Origin: an uncultured Spirochaetales bacterium
Lineage (GTDB): Bacteria; Spirochaetota; Spirochaetia; Sphaerochaetales; Sphaerochaetaceae
Direction of reading: 5' to 3'
DNA length: 12,702 bases
Assembly (NCBI GenBank): GCA_949292445.1
Contig: CASEZU010000018.1
Span: 1-12,702, forward strand
Each line of letters opens with the position of its first letter. The stretch's first letter is position 1. Below are positions 1 to 5,958 of this stretch, piece after piece. Both the position numbers and the translations under genes were made by a program. Under the pieces are notes generated by a model. That model was given only the letters and a program-made list of their open reading frames with translations, ran no database searches and had not been told where the DNA came from.

Positions 1-773
1 ACACTGTTCACGCTGAATCTGATGGTATTGTCCATGGCAAATTCGGCAGAAGAATAATCCTCTTTGTTGCCTTCGATGATGATATTGTCAGCGACTGTAT
101 CATCAGCAGTGAGCTTCCAGTCGAGATAGAGGCCGCCCTTATCAACGAAAGTATTGCCAGTGACTGTAAGAGCTGCTGTTGTCTTGTTGACATAGAGACC
201 TGTCACATAACCATCAAAATAGTTTCCTGTGATGGTTATTGTGCCTGATGTCGGATCAGCAAGTGCGATTCCGATCGCATTAACATCTGCTGCATTTGTA
301 TTCGTGAAATATGAATTCCTGATTGTTATGTTTGCCGCGCCCTGATTGTTGACAGTGATTGCGGTTCCATTCGAGGAATTGATATGGACGCCATCAATGA
401 CCACATTATTCGGCCTGAGGAAATCGACAACACTGTTGAGTGTAAGCACAGAATCACTTTCTGCACGGATTGTCAGATCTGATACATCTGTCAGAATCGT
501 ACCATCAATGGCGAAAGAACCTGAAATGACGATTGTGGATGCAATGCCATCAGATGCTGCCTCTTCCAGTGCTTCAGTGAAAAGAGCTGCTGAATCAACA
601 TAGTAAACACCCGGTGTTTCCGGGTCCGGAAGCGGCTCCGGAGCCGGTTCATCTCCGCCCTGATCTCCCCATACAGGCGGCGGGAGAATCCCTGACGGAC
701 CATTCTGCGGACATGCTGTGAACGCGATGAGTACAGCAAGAACTCCGATTATAAAGGAGAGTTTTCTAAGCAT
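1..773 (-). CDS. Surface lipoprotein with right-handed beta-helix domain (partial, 3' end outside window)
   Basis: This reading frame is open from an ATG at 773 to the window edge: 257 codons, with no stop reached. The first 21 residues are a lipoprotein signal peptide: Lys/Arg near the start, a hydrophobic core, then Phe-Thr-Ala-Cys at 18-21, a permissive lipobox as in spirochaetes. Cys21 would be lipidated. Residues 22-55 form a Pro/Gly/Asp/Glu-rich linker. From about residue 85 the protein shows repeated Asn-rich strands (NNVVIDGVHI, NITIRNSYF, TITITGNYF, LTVTGNTF, NIIIEGN) spaced about 22-30 residues apart, typical of right-handed parallel beta-helix (PbH1) proteins. Such proteins are often surface adhesins or polysaccharide-binding or -cleaving proteins; no catalytic site is visible here, so the ligand is unknown. 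A GGAGG site lies 5 nt before the ATG, and the promoter just upstream holds a poly-G tract. The frame is certain from the continuous translation; the function is not. Confidence 0.85.
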   Translation of the reverse strand, partial: MLRKLSFIIGVLAVLIAFTACPQNGPSGILPPPVWGDQGGDEPAPEPLPDPETPGVYYVDSAALFTEALEEAASDGIASTIVISGSFAIDGTILTDVSDLTIRAESDSVLTLNSVVDFLRPNNVVIDGVHINSSNGTAITVNNQGAANITIRNSYFTNTNAADVNAIGIALADPTSGTITITGNYFDGYVTGLYVNKTTAALTVTGNTFVDKGGLYLDWKLTADDTVADNIIIEGNKEDYSSAEFAMDNTIRFSVNS

Positions 774-803
774 TTCTACCTCCATGGCTTAAATTCCATA
801 GAG

Positions 804-832
804 ATCATACCCCCCCCCCCGCTTCTAGTCAA
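804..832 (-). promoter_or_regulatory. Sigma-70-type promoter of the lipoprotein gene with poly-G spacer
   Basis: Read on the minus strand, a -35 box TTGACT (832-827) is followed by six bases, then eleven G residues (820-810), then a -10 box TATGAT (809-804). Each hexamer matches the consensus at five of six positions, and the spacer is exactly the optimal 17 bp. Transcription would start near 797, giving a leader of about 24 nt that carries the GGAGG site. The homopolymer fills most of the spacer, so slipped-strand changes in G number would alter promoter strength. Confidence 0.8.
810..820. repeat. Homopolymeric C/G tract of 11 bp
   Basis: Eleven consecutive C residues on the plus strand, hence G on the strand of the lipoprotein gene. 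The tract sits between the -35 and -10 boxes of that gene, and no other run of this kind occurs in the window. Simple G/C tracts this long are prone to replication slippage. The tract length given is that of this assembly and may be a mixture in the real population. Confidence 0.95.
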
Positions 833-885
833 GATTTTTCCAGTTCAGGAGTGAATAAAAGATGGAATATTCAGATGCAGGGAAA

Positions 886-1263
886 TCAGAAAATGAATCT
901 GACGGCCTTTGTGTGTTCAGGGAGCGTGAATGACAGTCCGCGTTTCACCTGCGCATCCCCGGAGTAAAGCAGGAAACGTCCCGGCTGCATCCTGAAGACA
1001 GAGCCTTCAAGAGAGACAATCTCATCACCTTCGAGAACGATCTCCATTACTTTCATTCCCGGATGGCACTCCGCCTCGAAACCCTTGTCGGATGTAAGGA
1101 AGGTATCGATTATATACCTCACATCACTCTTCTCCGGAGTATCGTATCTGCCATCCCCTTCTTCATAAGGAAGGGAGCGGTCCATCACGTCTATCACAGT
1201 GCGGATAGAAAGGAACGCCCCCTCATAGCTCTCCAGTTCGGAGAGCGTGTCGAATATGATCAT
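886..1263 (-). CDS. Short, divergent YhcH/YjgK/YiaL-family protein
   Basis: This 125-residue protein starts with the family signature MIIFDTLSELESY, continues with a GRYD turn near residue 38, then ECHPGMKVMEIVLEGDEI around 65-82 and a C-terminal beta-rich half ending in KAVRFIF. The family (PF04074) is a cupin-like beta-barrel with a metal site, associated with sugar and sialic acid catabolism (YhcH, EbgC). Members usually have about 150 residues; here the middle is shorter. The His of the first metal motif is kept in ECHPG, but the usual HxxYIDxQ pattern around it is lost, and the His of the second motif (PHxP) appears as Gln in GDAQ. It may therefore be an inactive or altered member. Its ATG overlaps the stop of the upstream kinase-like gene as ATGA, so the two are translationally coupled. 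No clear terminator follows it before the lipoprotein promoter. Confidence 0.75.
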   Translation of the reverse strand: MIIFDTLSELESYEGAFLSIRTVIDVMDRSLPYEEGDGRYDTPEKSDVRYIIDTFLTSDKGFEAECHPGMKVMEIVLEGDEIVSLEGSVFRMQPGRFLLYSGDAQVKRGLSFTLPEHTKAVRFIF

Positions 1264-1898
1264 TTTCCTTCCCTGTGCTTATCCGACAGTTCCTTGAAGC
1301 GGATTATCTCCTCCACACATCCGTCTATTCCCAGAAGATCGGAATCGAGGGAAAGGGAGTATGTGCGGCACATTCCCCACTTCTGATCGGAGTAGTAATT
1401 GTAGAAGTTGGCCCTGCTCTTGTCGTTCTTCAGGCAGACATCCTCCGCCCTGTCAGCAGGCACGCCATAGACTTCAACGGCCCTCTTCACCCTGGCCTCA
1501 AGAGGCGCATGGATGAAAACCGAGATGAGATCCGGATTGCCGCGGAGGATATAATCGCCGCAGCGGCCGATGATGATGCAGGATTCCTTAGAGGCAACCT
1601 TCCTGATGGTATTCGACTGTATCAGGAAGAGCTGGTCATTGAGCGGCATCTCATTGAATCCCAGTGTTCCCGAGGACATGGGATAGTTTCCCATCACCAG
1701 CGAATAAAGGAGCGAGGATGCAGGTTTCTCGTCAGCGTTCCTGAAAAGCTCCTCGGAGTATCCGCTGTCCTTCGCAGCCATTGCCAGAAGCTCCTTATCG
1801 TAATAAGGGATACCCAGCTTCTCTGCGAGTTTCTTGCCGACCATGCGGCCGCCTGAGCCGAACTGCCGTCCGATTGTGAAGATCATCTTTGCACCCAT
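1260..1898 (-). CDS. Cytidylate kinase-like protein 1 (PF13189 type)
   Basis: The 212-residue protein begins MGAKMIFTIGRQFGSGG, with a P-loop-like GRQFGSGG for nucleotide phosphate, then YYDKELL as in (d)CMP kinases and their relatives. It continues with IIIGRCGDYIL at about 110-120, the FIHAPLEARVKR segment, and KNDKSRANFYNYYSDQKWG, the Arg/Lys lid region near 155-175. This is the cytidylate-kinase-like family of spirochaetes and clostridia; its phosphate acceptor is not established, and it is distinct from the housekeeping Cmk. A longer frame from TTG at 1904 is possible, but AGGAGG (1911-1906) is only 1 nt from it and is 7 nt from the ATG at 1898, so that ATG is chosen. It is a diverged paralogue of the gene at 3830-4420. 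It lies 62 nt after mntP and overlaps yhcH by 4 nt. Confidence 0.82.
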   Translation of the reverse strand: MGAKMIFTIGRQFGSGGRMVGKKLAEKLGIPYYDKELLAMAAKDSGYSEELFRNADEKPASSLLYSLVMGNYPMSSGTLGFNEMPLNDQLFLIQSNTIRKVASKESCIIIGRCGDYILRGNPDLISVFIHAPLEARVKRAVEVYGVPADRAEDVCLKNDKSRANFYNYYSDQKWGMCRTYSLSLDSDLLGIDGCVEEIIRFKELSDKHREGK

Positions 1899-1905
1899 AC
1901 ACAAG

Positions 1906-1911
1906 CCTCCT
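1906..1911 (-). promoter_or_regulatory. Ribosome binding site that fixes the start of kinase-like gene 1
   Basis: AGGAGG, 7 nt before ATG 1898 and only 1 nt before the competing TTG at 1904. The spacing excludes the TTG. Confidence 0.8.
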
Positions 1912-1917
1912 GATCAT

Positions 1918-1948
1918 ATTATAAACCAGAAAATGCGTATTTCAGCAA
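1918..1948 (-). promoter_or_regulatory. Possible promoter before kinase-like gene 1
   Basis: A perfect -10 TATAAT (1923-1918) lies on the minus strand in the mntP-kinase gap. The best -35 is TTGCTG (1948-1943) at a long 19-bp spacing. The start point would fall at or just before the Shine-Dalgarno site, giving a very short leader, so this is weak evidence. Read-through from mntP is equally possible. Confidence 0.3.
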
Positions 1949-1960
1949 AAATACACAGAA

Positions 1961-2524
1961 TCAGATGCCTTCTGCCAGATGCTCAACAAGGATCTTCAGC
2001 CCTATTGCGATAAGGATGATACCGCCCGCAAGCTCAGCCTTTGATTTATACCTGTCGCCGGCAATTGAGCCGAGTTTGACGCCGAATGCGGAGAGGATGA
2101 AGGTTATGATGCCAATGAACGAGACAGCCCAGTAGATATTCCCGTCCACAGCCGCCAGCGCGATGCCGGAAGCGAGGGCATCTATCGAAGTCGCCACCGC
2201 GAGAGGGAACATAGCCTTCGCACTCAGCGACGGGCTCTCCGACTCCTCATCCTTCGTTCTGGACTCGACAATCATCGAGGCTCCGATCGCGGCCAGCAGG
2301 ACAAAAGCGACCCAGTGATCGAAGGACTGTATCAGGCCGGAAAGCTGGAGACCGACAAAATATCCGATAAGAGGCATCAGTGCCTGGAAGAATCCGAACC
2401 AGAGACCTACGAGAGCAGAACTTCTCAGCGACGACCTGCCAAGTGCAAGTCCCTTGCATATTGCCACAGCAAAAGCATCCATGCTGAGCCCGACGGCCAG
2501 CACGAAAAGCTCACCTATACCCAT
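1961..2524 (-). CDS. mntP: Manganese efflux pump MntP
   Basis: This 187-residue inner-membrane protein exports Mn(II) and so prevents mismetallation when the metal is in excess. It has six predicted hydrophobic helices arranged as two related halves. Each half carries the family motif with an essential aspartate: GLSMDAFAVA (Asp16) and ATSIDALASG (Asp115). An upstream in-frame ATG at 2536 would add MEKQ, but it has no Shine-Dalgarno site, since only the T-tract of a hairpin precedes it. The ATG at 2524 has GGAG (2534-2531) 6 nt upstream and gives an N-terminus like that of known MntP proteins. The gene follows fprA by 45 nt with a terminator hairpin between them. No yybP-ykoY manganese riboswitch fits in that gap. 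Confidence 0.93.
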   Translation of the reverse strand: MGIGELFVLAVGLSMDAFAVAICKGLALGRSSLRSSALVGLWFGFFQALMPLIGYFVGLQLSGLIQSFDHWVAFVLLAAIGASMIVESRTKDEESESPSLSAKAMFPLAVATSIDALASGIALAAVDGNIYWAVSFIGIITFILSAFGVKLGSIAGDRYKSKAELAGGIILIAIGLKILVEHLAEGI

Positions 2525-2539
2525 CTGTTTCTCCATAGA

Positions 2540-2563
2540 AAAGCGGAGCCGCAGCCCCGCTTT
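2540..2563 (-). terminator. Hairpin terminator or attenuator between fprA and mntP
   Basis: Read on the minus strand, a 10-bp stem (AAAGCGGGGC / GCTCCGCTTT, one G-U pair) with a 4-nt loop ends in TTTTCT. It begins 6 nt after the fprA stop and ends 15 nt before the mntP ATG. This is a good intrinsic terminator shape. It would end most fprA transcripts before mntP, so mntP needs either read-through or a promoter inside fprA. Confidence 0.7.
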
Positions 2564-2569
2564 CTGTCA

Positions 2570-3775
2570 TCAGCCCTGAACGCTCTTCGCCAGCGCCTCG
2601 GCCATAGCCTCGATATCCGGCATCTGCTCCGCCTTGAGCGATGATTTCACCGAAAGCACCGGAGAGAGGATTCTGATGTCCTTCATTGAGGCAAGCATTT
2701 CCGACATCTTCTTTCCTGCCGAAAGCGCCCATGAACCATTCTCGATGACCGCCGCATCCCTGTTCTGGAATGCATGAGCCTTGAGCTCGATAAGGAGCAT
2801 CTCCATCTTCGGGAAGATCTCCGCATTGTATGTCGGAGAGGCGAAGACAATCGTGCTGTACCTGAAGCACTCGGAGACAAGCACTGATGCATCCGTCTTC
2901 GATGCATCATACATATGGATGTTCCTCACGCCCTTCTCTGCAGCCTTGGCCGCGAGCACATCAACAGCGTTGGCTGTGTCGCCGTAAATGGAAGCATAGA
3001 CAATAAGGAGCCCCTTCTCTTCCGGTGTGTAGGATGCCCATGTCTGGTACTTTGAGATGAACCAGGAGATATTCTCCCTCCAGATCGGACCATGGAGAGG
3101 AAGGATCATCTTTATCGGGAGCGCGGCTGCCTTCCTGAGCGTGTTCATGACCTGCACGCCGTACTTTCCTACGATGTTGATGTAGTAACGTCTGGCATCA
3201 TCGAGCCACTCCTTCTCAAACTCCACCTCGTCAGCATAGAGATTGCCTGCAAGCGCGCCGAATGTGCCGAAGGCATCGGCTGAGTAGAGGAAACCGTTGG
3301 ATGTATCGAACGTGACCATCACCTCGGGCCAGTGGACCATCGGGGCAAAGACAAATGCGAAGGTGTGCTTTCCTGTGCAGAGAGAATCGCCGTCCTTGAC
3401 AAGGTGGGCCCTCGAGTCAACATCGAAGGTATAGAACTGGCGGATCATCTGGATCGTCTTCTGGTTCCCGACGATCTTCACACCAGGATAGCGCAGCACG
3501 ATCTCGGCTATCACGGAGCAGTGGTCAGGCTCCATATGGTTGACGATGAGGTAATCGAGCTCACGGCCTGAGAGCGCAGCCTCGACATTCTCCAGGAATT
3601 CCCTGGACACGGAGTGATCCGCGGTATCGAGAAGAACGGTTTTATCATCAAGCACGACATAGGAGTTGTAGCTCACGCCGCGCTCGATCGGGTAGATATT
3701 CTCGAAGAGTGCAAGGCGCCTGTCGCTGGCGCCTACATAGAACACATCCTCAGCGATTTTCCTTGTATTGTTCAT
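2570..3775 (-). CDS. fprA: Flavodiiron protein FprA (O2/NO reductase)
   Basis: The 401-residue cytoplasmic enzyme reduces O2 to water (or NO to N2O) in anaerobes with electrons usually passed by rubredoxin. Residues 1-250 form the metallo-beta-lactamase-like diiron domain with ligands His80, Glu82, Asp84 and His85 (NHMEPDH), His148 (MVHWPE), Asp167 (SADAFG) and His228 (LPLHGP), so the complete set is present. Residues 255-395 form a flavodoxin domain that binds FMN, with ASIYGDTANA as the phosphate loop and SPTYNAEIFP further on. There is no fused rubredoxin. GGAGGAG (3790-3784) lies 8 nt before ATG 3775; an earlier TTG at 3796 would place this site inside the gene and is rejected. It lies 54 nt after kinase-like gene 2 and before mntP, a context of oxygen and metal stress. 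Confidence 0.95.
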   Translation of the reverse strand: MNNTRKIAEDVFYVGASDRRLALFENIYPIERGVSYNSYVVLDDKTVLLDTADHSVSREFLENVEAALSGRELDYLIVNHMEPDHCSVIAEIVLRYPGVKIVGNQKTIQMIRQFYTFDVDSRAHLVKDGDSLCTGKHTFAFVFAPMVHWPEVMVTFDTSNGFLYSADAFGTFGALAGNLYADEVEFEKEWLDDARRYYINIVGKYGVQVMNTLRKAAALPIKMILPLHGPIWRENISWFISKYQTWASYTPEEKGLLIVYASIYGDTANAVDVLAAKAAEKGVRNIHMYDASKTDASVLVSECFRYSTIVFASPTYNAEIFPKMEMLLIELKAHAFQNRDAAVIENGSWALSAGKKMSEMLASMKDIRILSPVLSVKSSLKAEQMPDIEAMAEALAKSVQG

Positions 3776-3783
3776 CTGATAAT

Positions 3784-3790
3784 CTCCTCC
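3784..3790 (-). promoter_or_regulatory. Ribosome binding site that fixes the fprA start
   Basis: GGAGGAG, 8 nt before ATG 3775. It rules out the longer frame that begins at TTG 3796. Confidence 0.8.
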
Positions 3791-3795
3791 GTGCA

Positions 3796-3824
3796 ACTAT
3801 ATACGAAGGAAGGATTATCAGCAA
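3796..3824 (-). promoter_or_regulatory. Weak promoter candidate before fprA
   Basis: TTGCTG (3824-3819), 17 bp, TATAGT (3801-3796) on the minus strand. The spacing is ideal, but the -35 box is poor, and the start point would touch the Shine-Dalgarno site. Co-transcription with kinase-like gene 2 is just as likely. Confidence 0.25.
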
Positions 3825-3829
3825 CACGG

Positions 3830-4420
3830 CTATGACAGGAAAGCTGCGAGATGCGGCACCAGTTCCTTGATCACAACATTTGAGGTGTTGATGCAGAGAT
3901 CATAGTCCGACTTGTCGCCCCACTTGGAACCGGTGTAGAACTCATAATACTTGGCCCTGCCCTTGTCCACTTTCTGGATCATCTGCCTCATCTCCTTGTC
4001 CGAGAGATGCTCACCTTCCGGAGCTCTTTCATGGCATCTCCTGATCCTGCTCTCCATATCCGCATAGACGAAGATACGGAACGGCTTGATGTCCTTGAGG
4101 ATATAGTCCGCACAGCGTCCGACGATAACGCAGTCAGAAGCTGCGGCCATCTCCTTTATGATGTTGCTCTGCTCGATATACACCGACTGCTGGATCTGGA
4201 ATGTCATATCAGGATAGAGGCTGTGGCCGATTGTTATCGGCAGCAGAGGATACGGATGGTGCTCCACAACATTGTGCACATACTCCTCGGTAAGCTGTGT
4301 GCGCTTCGCGATCTCAGTGAGGATCTCCTTGTCGTAATAAGCTATCTGGAGCTTGTCAGCGAGCCTTCTTCCAAGCTCCCTGCCGCCGCTTCCGAACTCA
4401 CGTCCTAATGTAATTACCAT
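3830..4420 (-). CDS. Cytidylate kinase-like protein 2 (PF13189 type)
   Basis: The 196-residue protein begins MVITLGREFGSGGRELGRRL, with the P-loop variant GREFGSGG at residues 6-13. It continues with YYDKEIL, the VIVGRCADYIL segment near 97-107, FVYADMESRIRRC (the NMP-kinase Arg region), and VDKGRAKYYEFYTGSKWGD near the lid. It shares these blocks and their order with the protein at 1260-1898, while the central part differs, as in an old gene duplication. The family resembles CMP kinase, but the substrate is unproven; a small-metabolite or nucleotide kinase is the safest reading. AGGAGG lies 7 nt before the ATG, and an extended -10 promoter precedes it, so it probably heads the cluster with fprA. 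Confidence 0.83.
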   Translation of the reverse strand: MVITLGREFGSGGRELGRRLADKLQIAYYDKEILTEIAKRTQLTEEYVHNVVEHHPYPLLPITIGHSLYPDMTFQIQQSVYIEQSNIIKEMAAASDCVIVGRCADYILKDIKPFRIFVYADMESRIRRCHERAPEGEHLSDKEMRQMIQKVDKGRAKYYEFYTGSKWGDKSDYDLCINTSNVVIKELVPHLAAFLS

Positions 4421-4447
4421 ATCTCATCCTCCTTCTTGTGCACCATT

Positions 4448-4477
4448 ATTATATCACGAAAGGCCGGGCTGTATAAA
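4448..4477 (-). promoter_or_regulatory. Promoter of the kinase-like 2 / fprA cluster
   Basis: On the minus strand, TTTATA (4477-4472), an 18-bp spacer and TATAAT (4453-4448) preceded by TG, making an extended -10 (TGATATAAT). The start point would lie near 4441, about 20 nt before the ATG, with the AGGAGG site in between. No terminator for the upstream FGGY gene is visible in the same 72-nt gap. Confidence 0.6.
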
Positions 4478-4492
4478 ATGAACCAGTTCTTT

Positions 4493-5839
4493 CTATATTC
4501 TCCTGTATCGTGTGGTGAGGATAGCCGAAGACACCGCCTCATCCTTTCCGGACGGCTGCAGTTCTCCAGATGAAAGCATCTGGCTCACAATACTGCCGAG
4601 AGCCGCTGTATCGGCAGGGAATGCTGTCACTGTACGGCCCGACTTCATGGCTATGAGCTCGTTGAGATAGTCATCGTCAGCTCCTTCTCCCTCCGTCTCA
4701 ATGCGGTAAAGGCTGCGCCCTGTGAGGCGTTCAAGCATTTCAATGCTCTCCTTCACAGAGAGAGCAGCAGATTCATAGACAGAAGCTGCAAGAGCACTCT
4801 CATCGTGATCCTTGCCGGTGATGGCGGAGACTGCAGCAGAGAGCGAAGCAGAATCTGCAAGACGGCTGTCATAGAGATCGAAAGTGACCGGCATGGAAGC
4901 TCTTCCGGCTCTTTCCGCAAGCTCTGCTCTCGTGAGCCCTGTCTCTGCGGCAAGACGGCCAATGATACTGCCGCAATCAGTCTTCCGCACAAGTCTCACA
5001 GCACCGCCGTATCCGCCCTCGTTCGAGAATCCCGCTTTCATCGCCTCTTCGCTCCTGACCGGAGACGGAGAAGCTGTTCCGATTATCTCTCCGCCGAGAA
5101 TGAAGGCAGCCTCATCGGATACCGGCAAGGCCGCCGCCTTTGCAGCATTCCTGTACGACGGAACAAGCATGACAAGAGGATCATAGCCTATCTCTGCGGC
5201 AAGCTCTGGCTTGATATGTCCCACTTCCGTCCCCGGATCTGAAAGCTCCGTGAAAAGATGAACAGGGAGCCCTAGGCTGTCGATGAGCTCATAGTCCCAG
5301 CCATGCTTGCCGGGATCAGCAAGCTCAGAAAGAGATGCCATGGTGTACTCATGCTTCATTACCCCAGTGAGCCTGTAGGCGAGATAATCGGGAATGAAGA
5401 GAAGATAGGCAGCTTTCTCAAAGGCTTCCGGCATCTCGTCCTTTACAGCAAGAAGCTGGTAAAGCGTATTGCCGGGTTCGGGCTGCAGGCCGGTACGCGG
5501 GTAGAGATAGCTCCTGTCAGGTTTTGACTCGAGCCGTTCCGTGCGGCCATCCGTGAACGACACGGCATCACCGATGACGCTGCCCTGCTCTGTCAGGAGC
5601 ACGAAATCGGAGCACCATGATGTGAATGCTATGGAATCAGCCTTTCCGGCCTTCCTCATCCCCTCCACGATATTGCCGAAGATGAGATCGAGATCCCAGA
5701 CCGTGGTTCCGTCCTCCTTCTCACGACGGACAACCGGAAACTCATGGACAGTCTCCATGATGACTCTGCCATCCGGAGCCAGATGGCCTTTCACGAGCTT
5801 TCCGCCCGAAATGCTCAGATCAGCTGCAAGATATACCAT
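4493..5839 (-). CDS. Rhamnulokinase-like FGGY protein, probably catalytically inactive
   Basis: The 448-residue protein aligns along its length with L-rhamnulose kinase (RhaB). Recognisable blocks are VWDLDLIFGNIVEGMRKA, SWCSDFVLLTEQG, TGLQPEPGNTLYQL, FIPDYLAYRLTG, HEYTMASLSEL and FSNEGGYGGAVRLV. The chemistry motifs, however, are changed. The N-terminal phosphate loop DLGASSGR reads DLSISGGK. The HDTAS block that carries the catalytic base reads SYRNA, putting Arg230 where Asp is expected. SSGTWSLMG reads ILGGEIIGT. The GGGxQN nucleotide site reads EGEGADDDYLN near 383-393. The frame is intact and full length, so this is not a decayed gene; it may be a sensor, a regulator or an enzyme with new chemistry. 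The only usable start is ATG 5839, since a stop lies two codons upstream; it lacks a well-spaced Shine-Dalgarno site. It is divergent from ktrB. Confidence 0.8.
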   Translation of the reverse strand: MVYLAADLSISGGKLVKGHLAPDGRVIMETVHEFPVVRREKEDGTTVWDLDLIFGNIVEGMRKAGKADSIAFTSWCSDFVLLTEQGSVIGDAVSFTDGRTERLESKPDRSYLYPRTGLQPEPGNTLYQLLAVKDEMPEAFEKAAYLLFIPDYLAYRLTGVMKHEYTMASLSELADPGKHGWDYELIDSLGLPVHLFTELSDPGTEVGHIKPELAAEIGYDPLVMLVPSYRNAAKAAALPVSDEAAFILGGEIIGTASPSPVRSEEAMKAGFSNEGGYGGAVRLVRKTDCGSIIGRLAAETGLTRAELAERAGRASMPVTFDLYDSRLADSASLSAAVSAITGKDHDESALAASVYESAALSVKESIEMLERLTGRSLYRIETEGEGADDDYLNELIAMKSGRTVTAFPADTAALGSIVSQMLSSGELQPSGKDEAVSSAILTTRYRRI

Positions 5840-5845
5840 GCATCA

Positions 5846-5851
5846 ATTTTA
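5846..5851 (-). promoter_or_regulatory. Candidate -10 box of the FGGY gene (leaderless mRNA)
   Basis: TAAAAT on the minus strand ends 6 nt before the ATG at 5839, so the start point would coincide with the start codon. The only purine-rich site, AGGAG, is about 15 nt away, too far for a normal Shine-Dalgarno site. The -35 match (TTGCGC at 18 bp) is poor. Confidence 0.35.
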
Positions 5852-5920
5852 ATGCTCCTGCTCCCCATAGCGCAACAAAAAGAGGAAAAACGTCAGATGA
5901 GGCTGCAGCGTATCGCTCAC

Positions 5921-5951
5921 TCTTTATCGACTAAAGCGCTTTTGATATAGT
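5921..5951 (+). promoter_or_regulatory. Promoter of ktrBA with internal palindrome
   Basis: An extended -10, TGATATAGT (box 5946-5951), lies 7 nt before the ktrB ATG, with TTTATC (5923-5928) as -35 at 17 bp. The -35 is part of the inverted repeat CTTTA-TCGAC-TAAAG (5922-5936), and the spacer holds the perfect palindrome AAAGCGCTTT (5933-5942); either may be an operator. The start point would lie at the ATG. Confidence 0.45.
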
Positions 5952-5958
5952 CAGAGGC

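Noticed and set aside
491..739. Arg-rich frame on the minus strand that overlaps the lipoprotein start
   Set aside because: The lipoprotein frame has the signal peptide, lipobox, ribosome binding site and promoter; the other frame has none and would read a charged, improbable protein.
1275..1856. Open frame of 193 codons antisense to kinase-like gene 1
   Set aside because: The minus-strand frame has family motifs and a strong ribosome binding site; the antisense frame shows no recognisable domain.
2525..2569. Manganese riboswitch (yybP-ykoY) in front of mntP
   Set aside because: The 45-nt gap is too short for this riboswitch and is filled by a simple hairpin.
4805..5242. Open frame of 145 codons antisense to the FGGY gene
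   Set aside because: Low-complexity Ser/Arg-rich composition, wholly inside a gene with alignable blocks.
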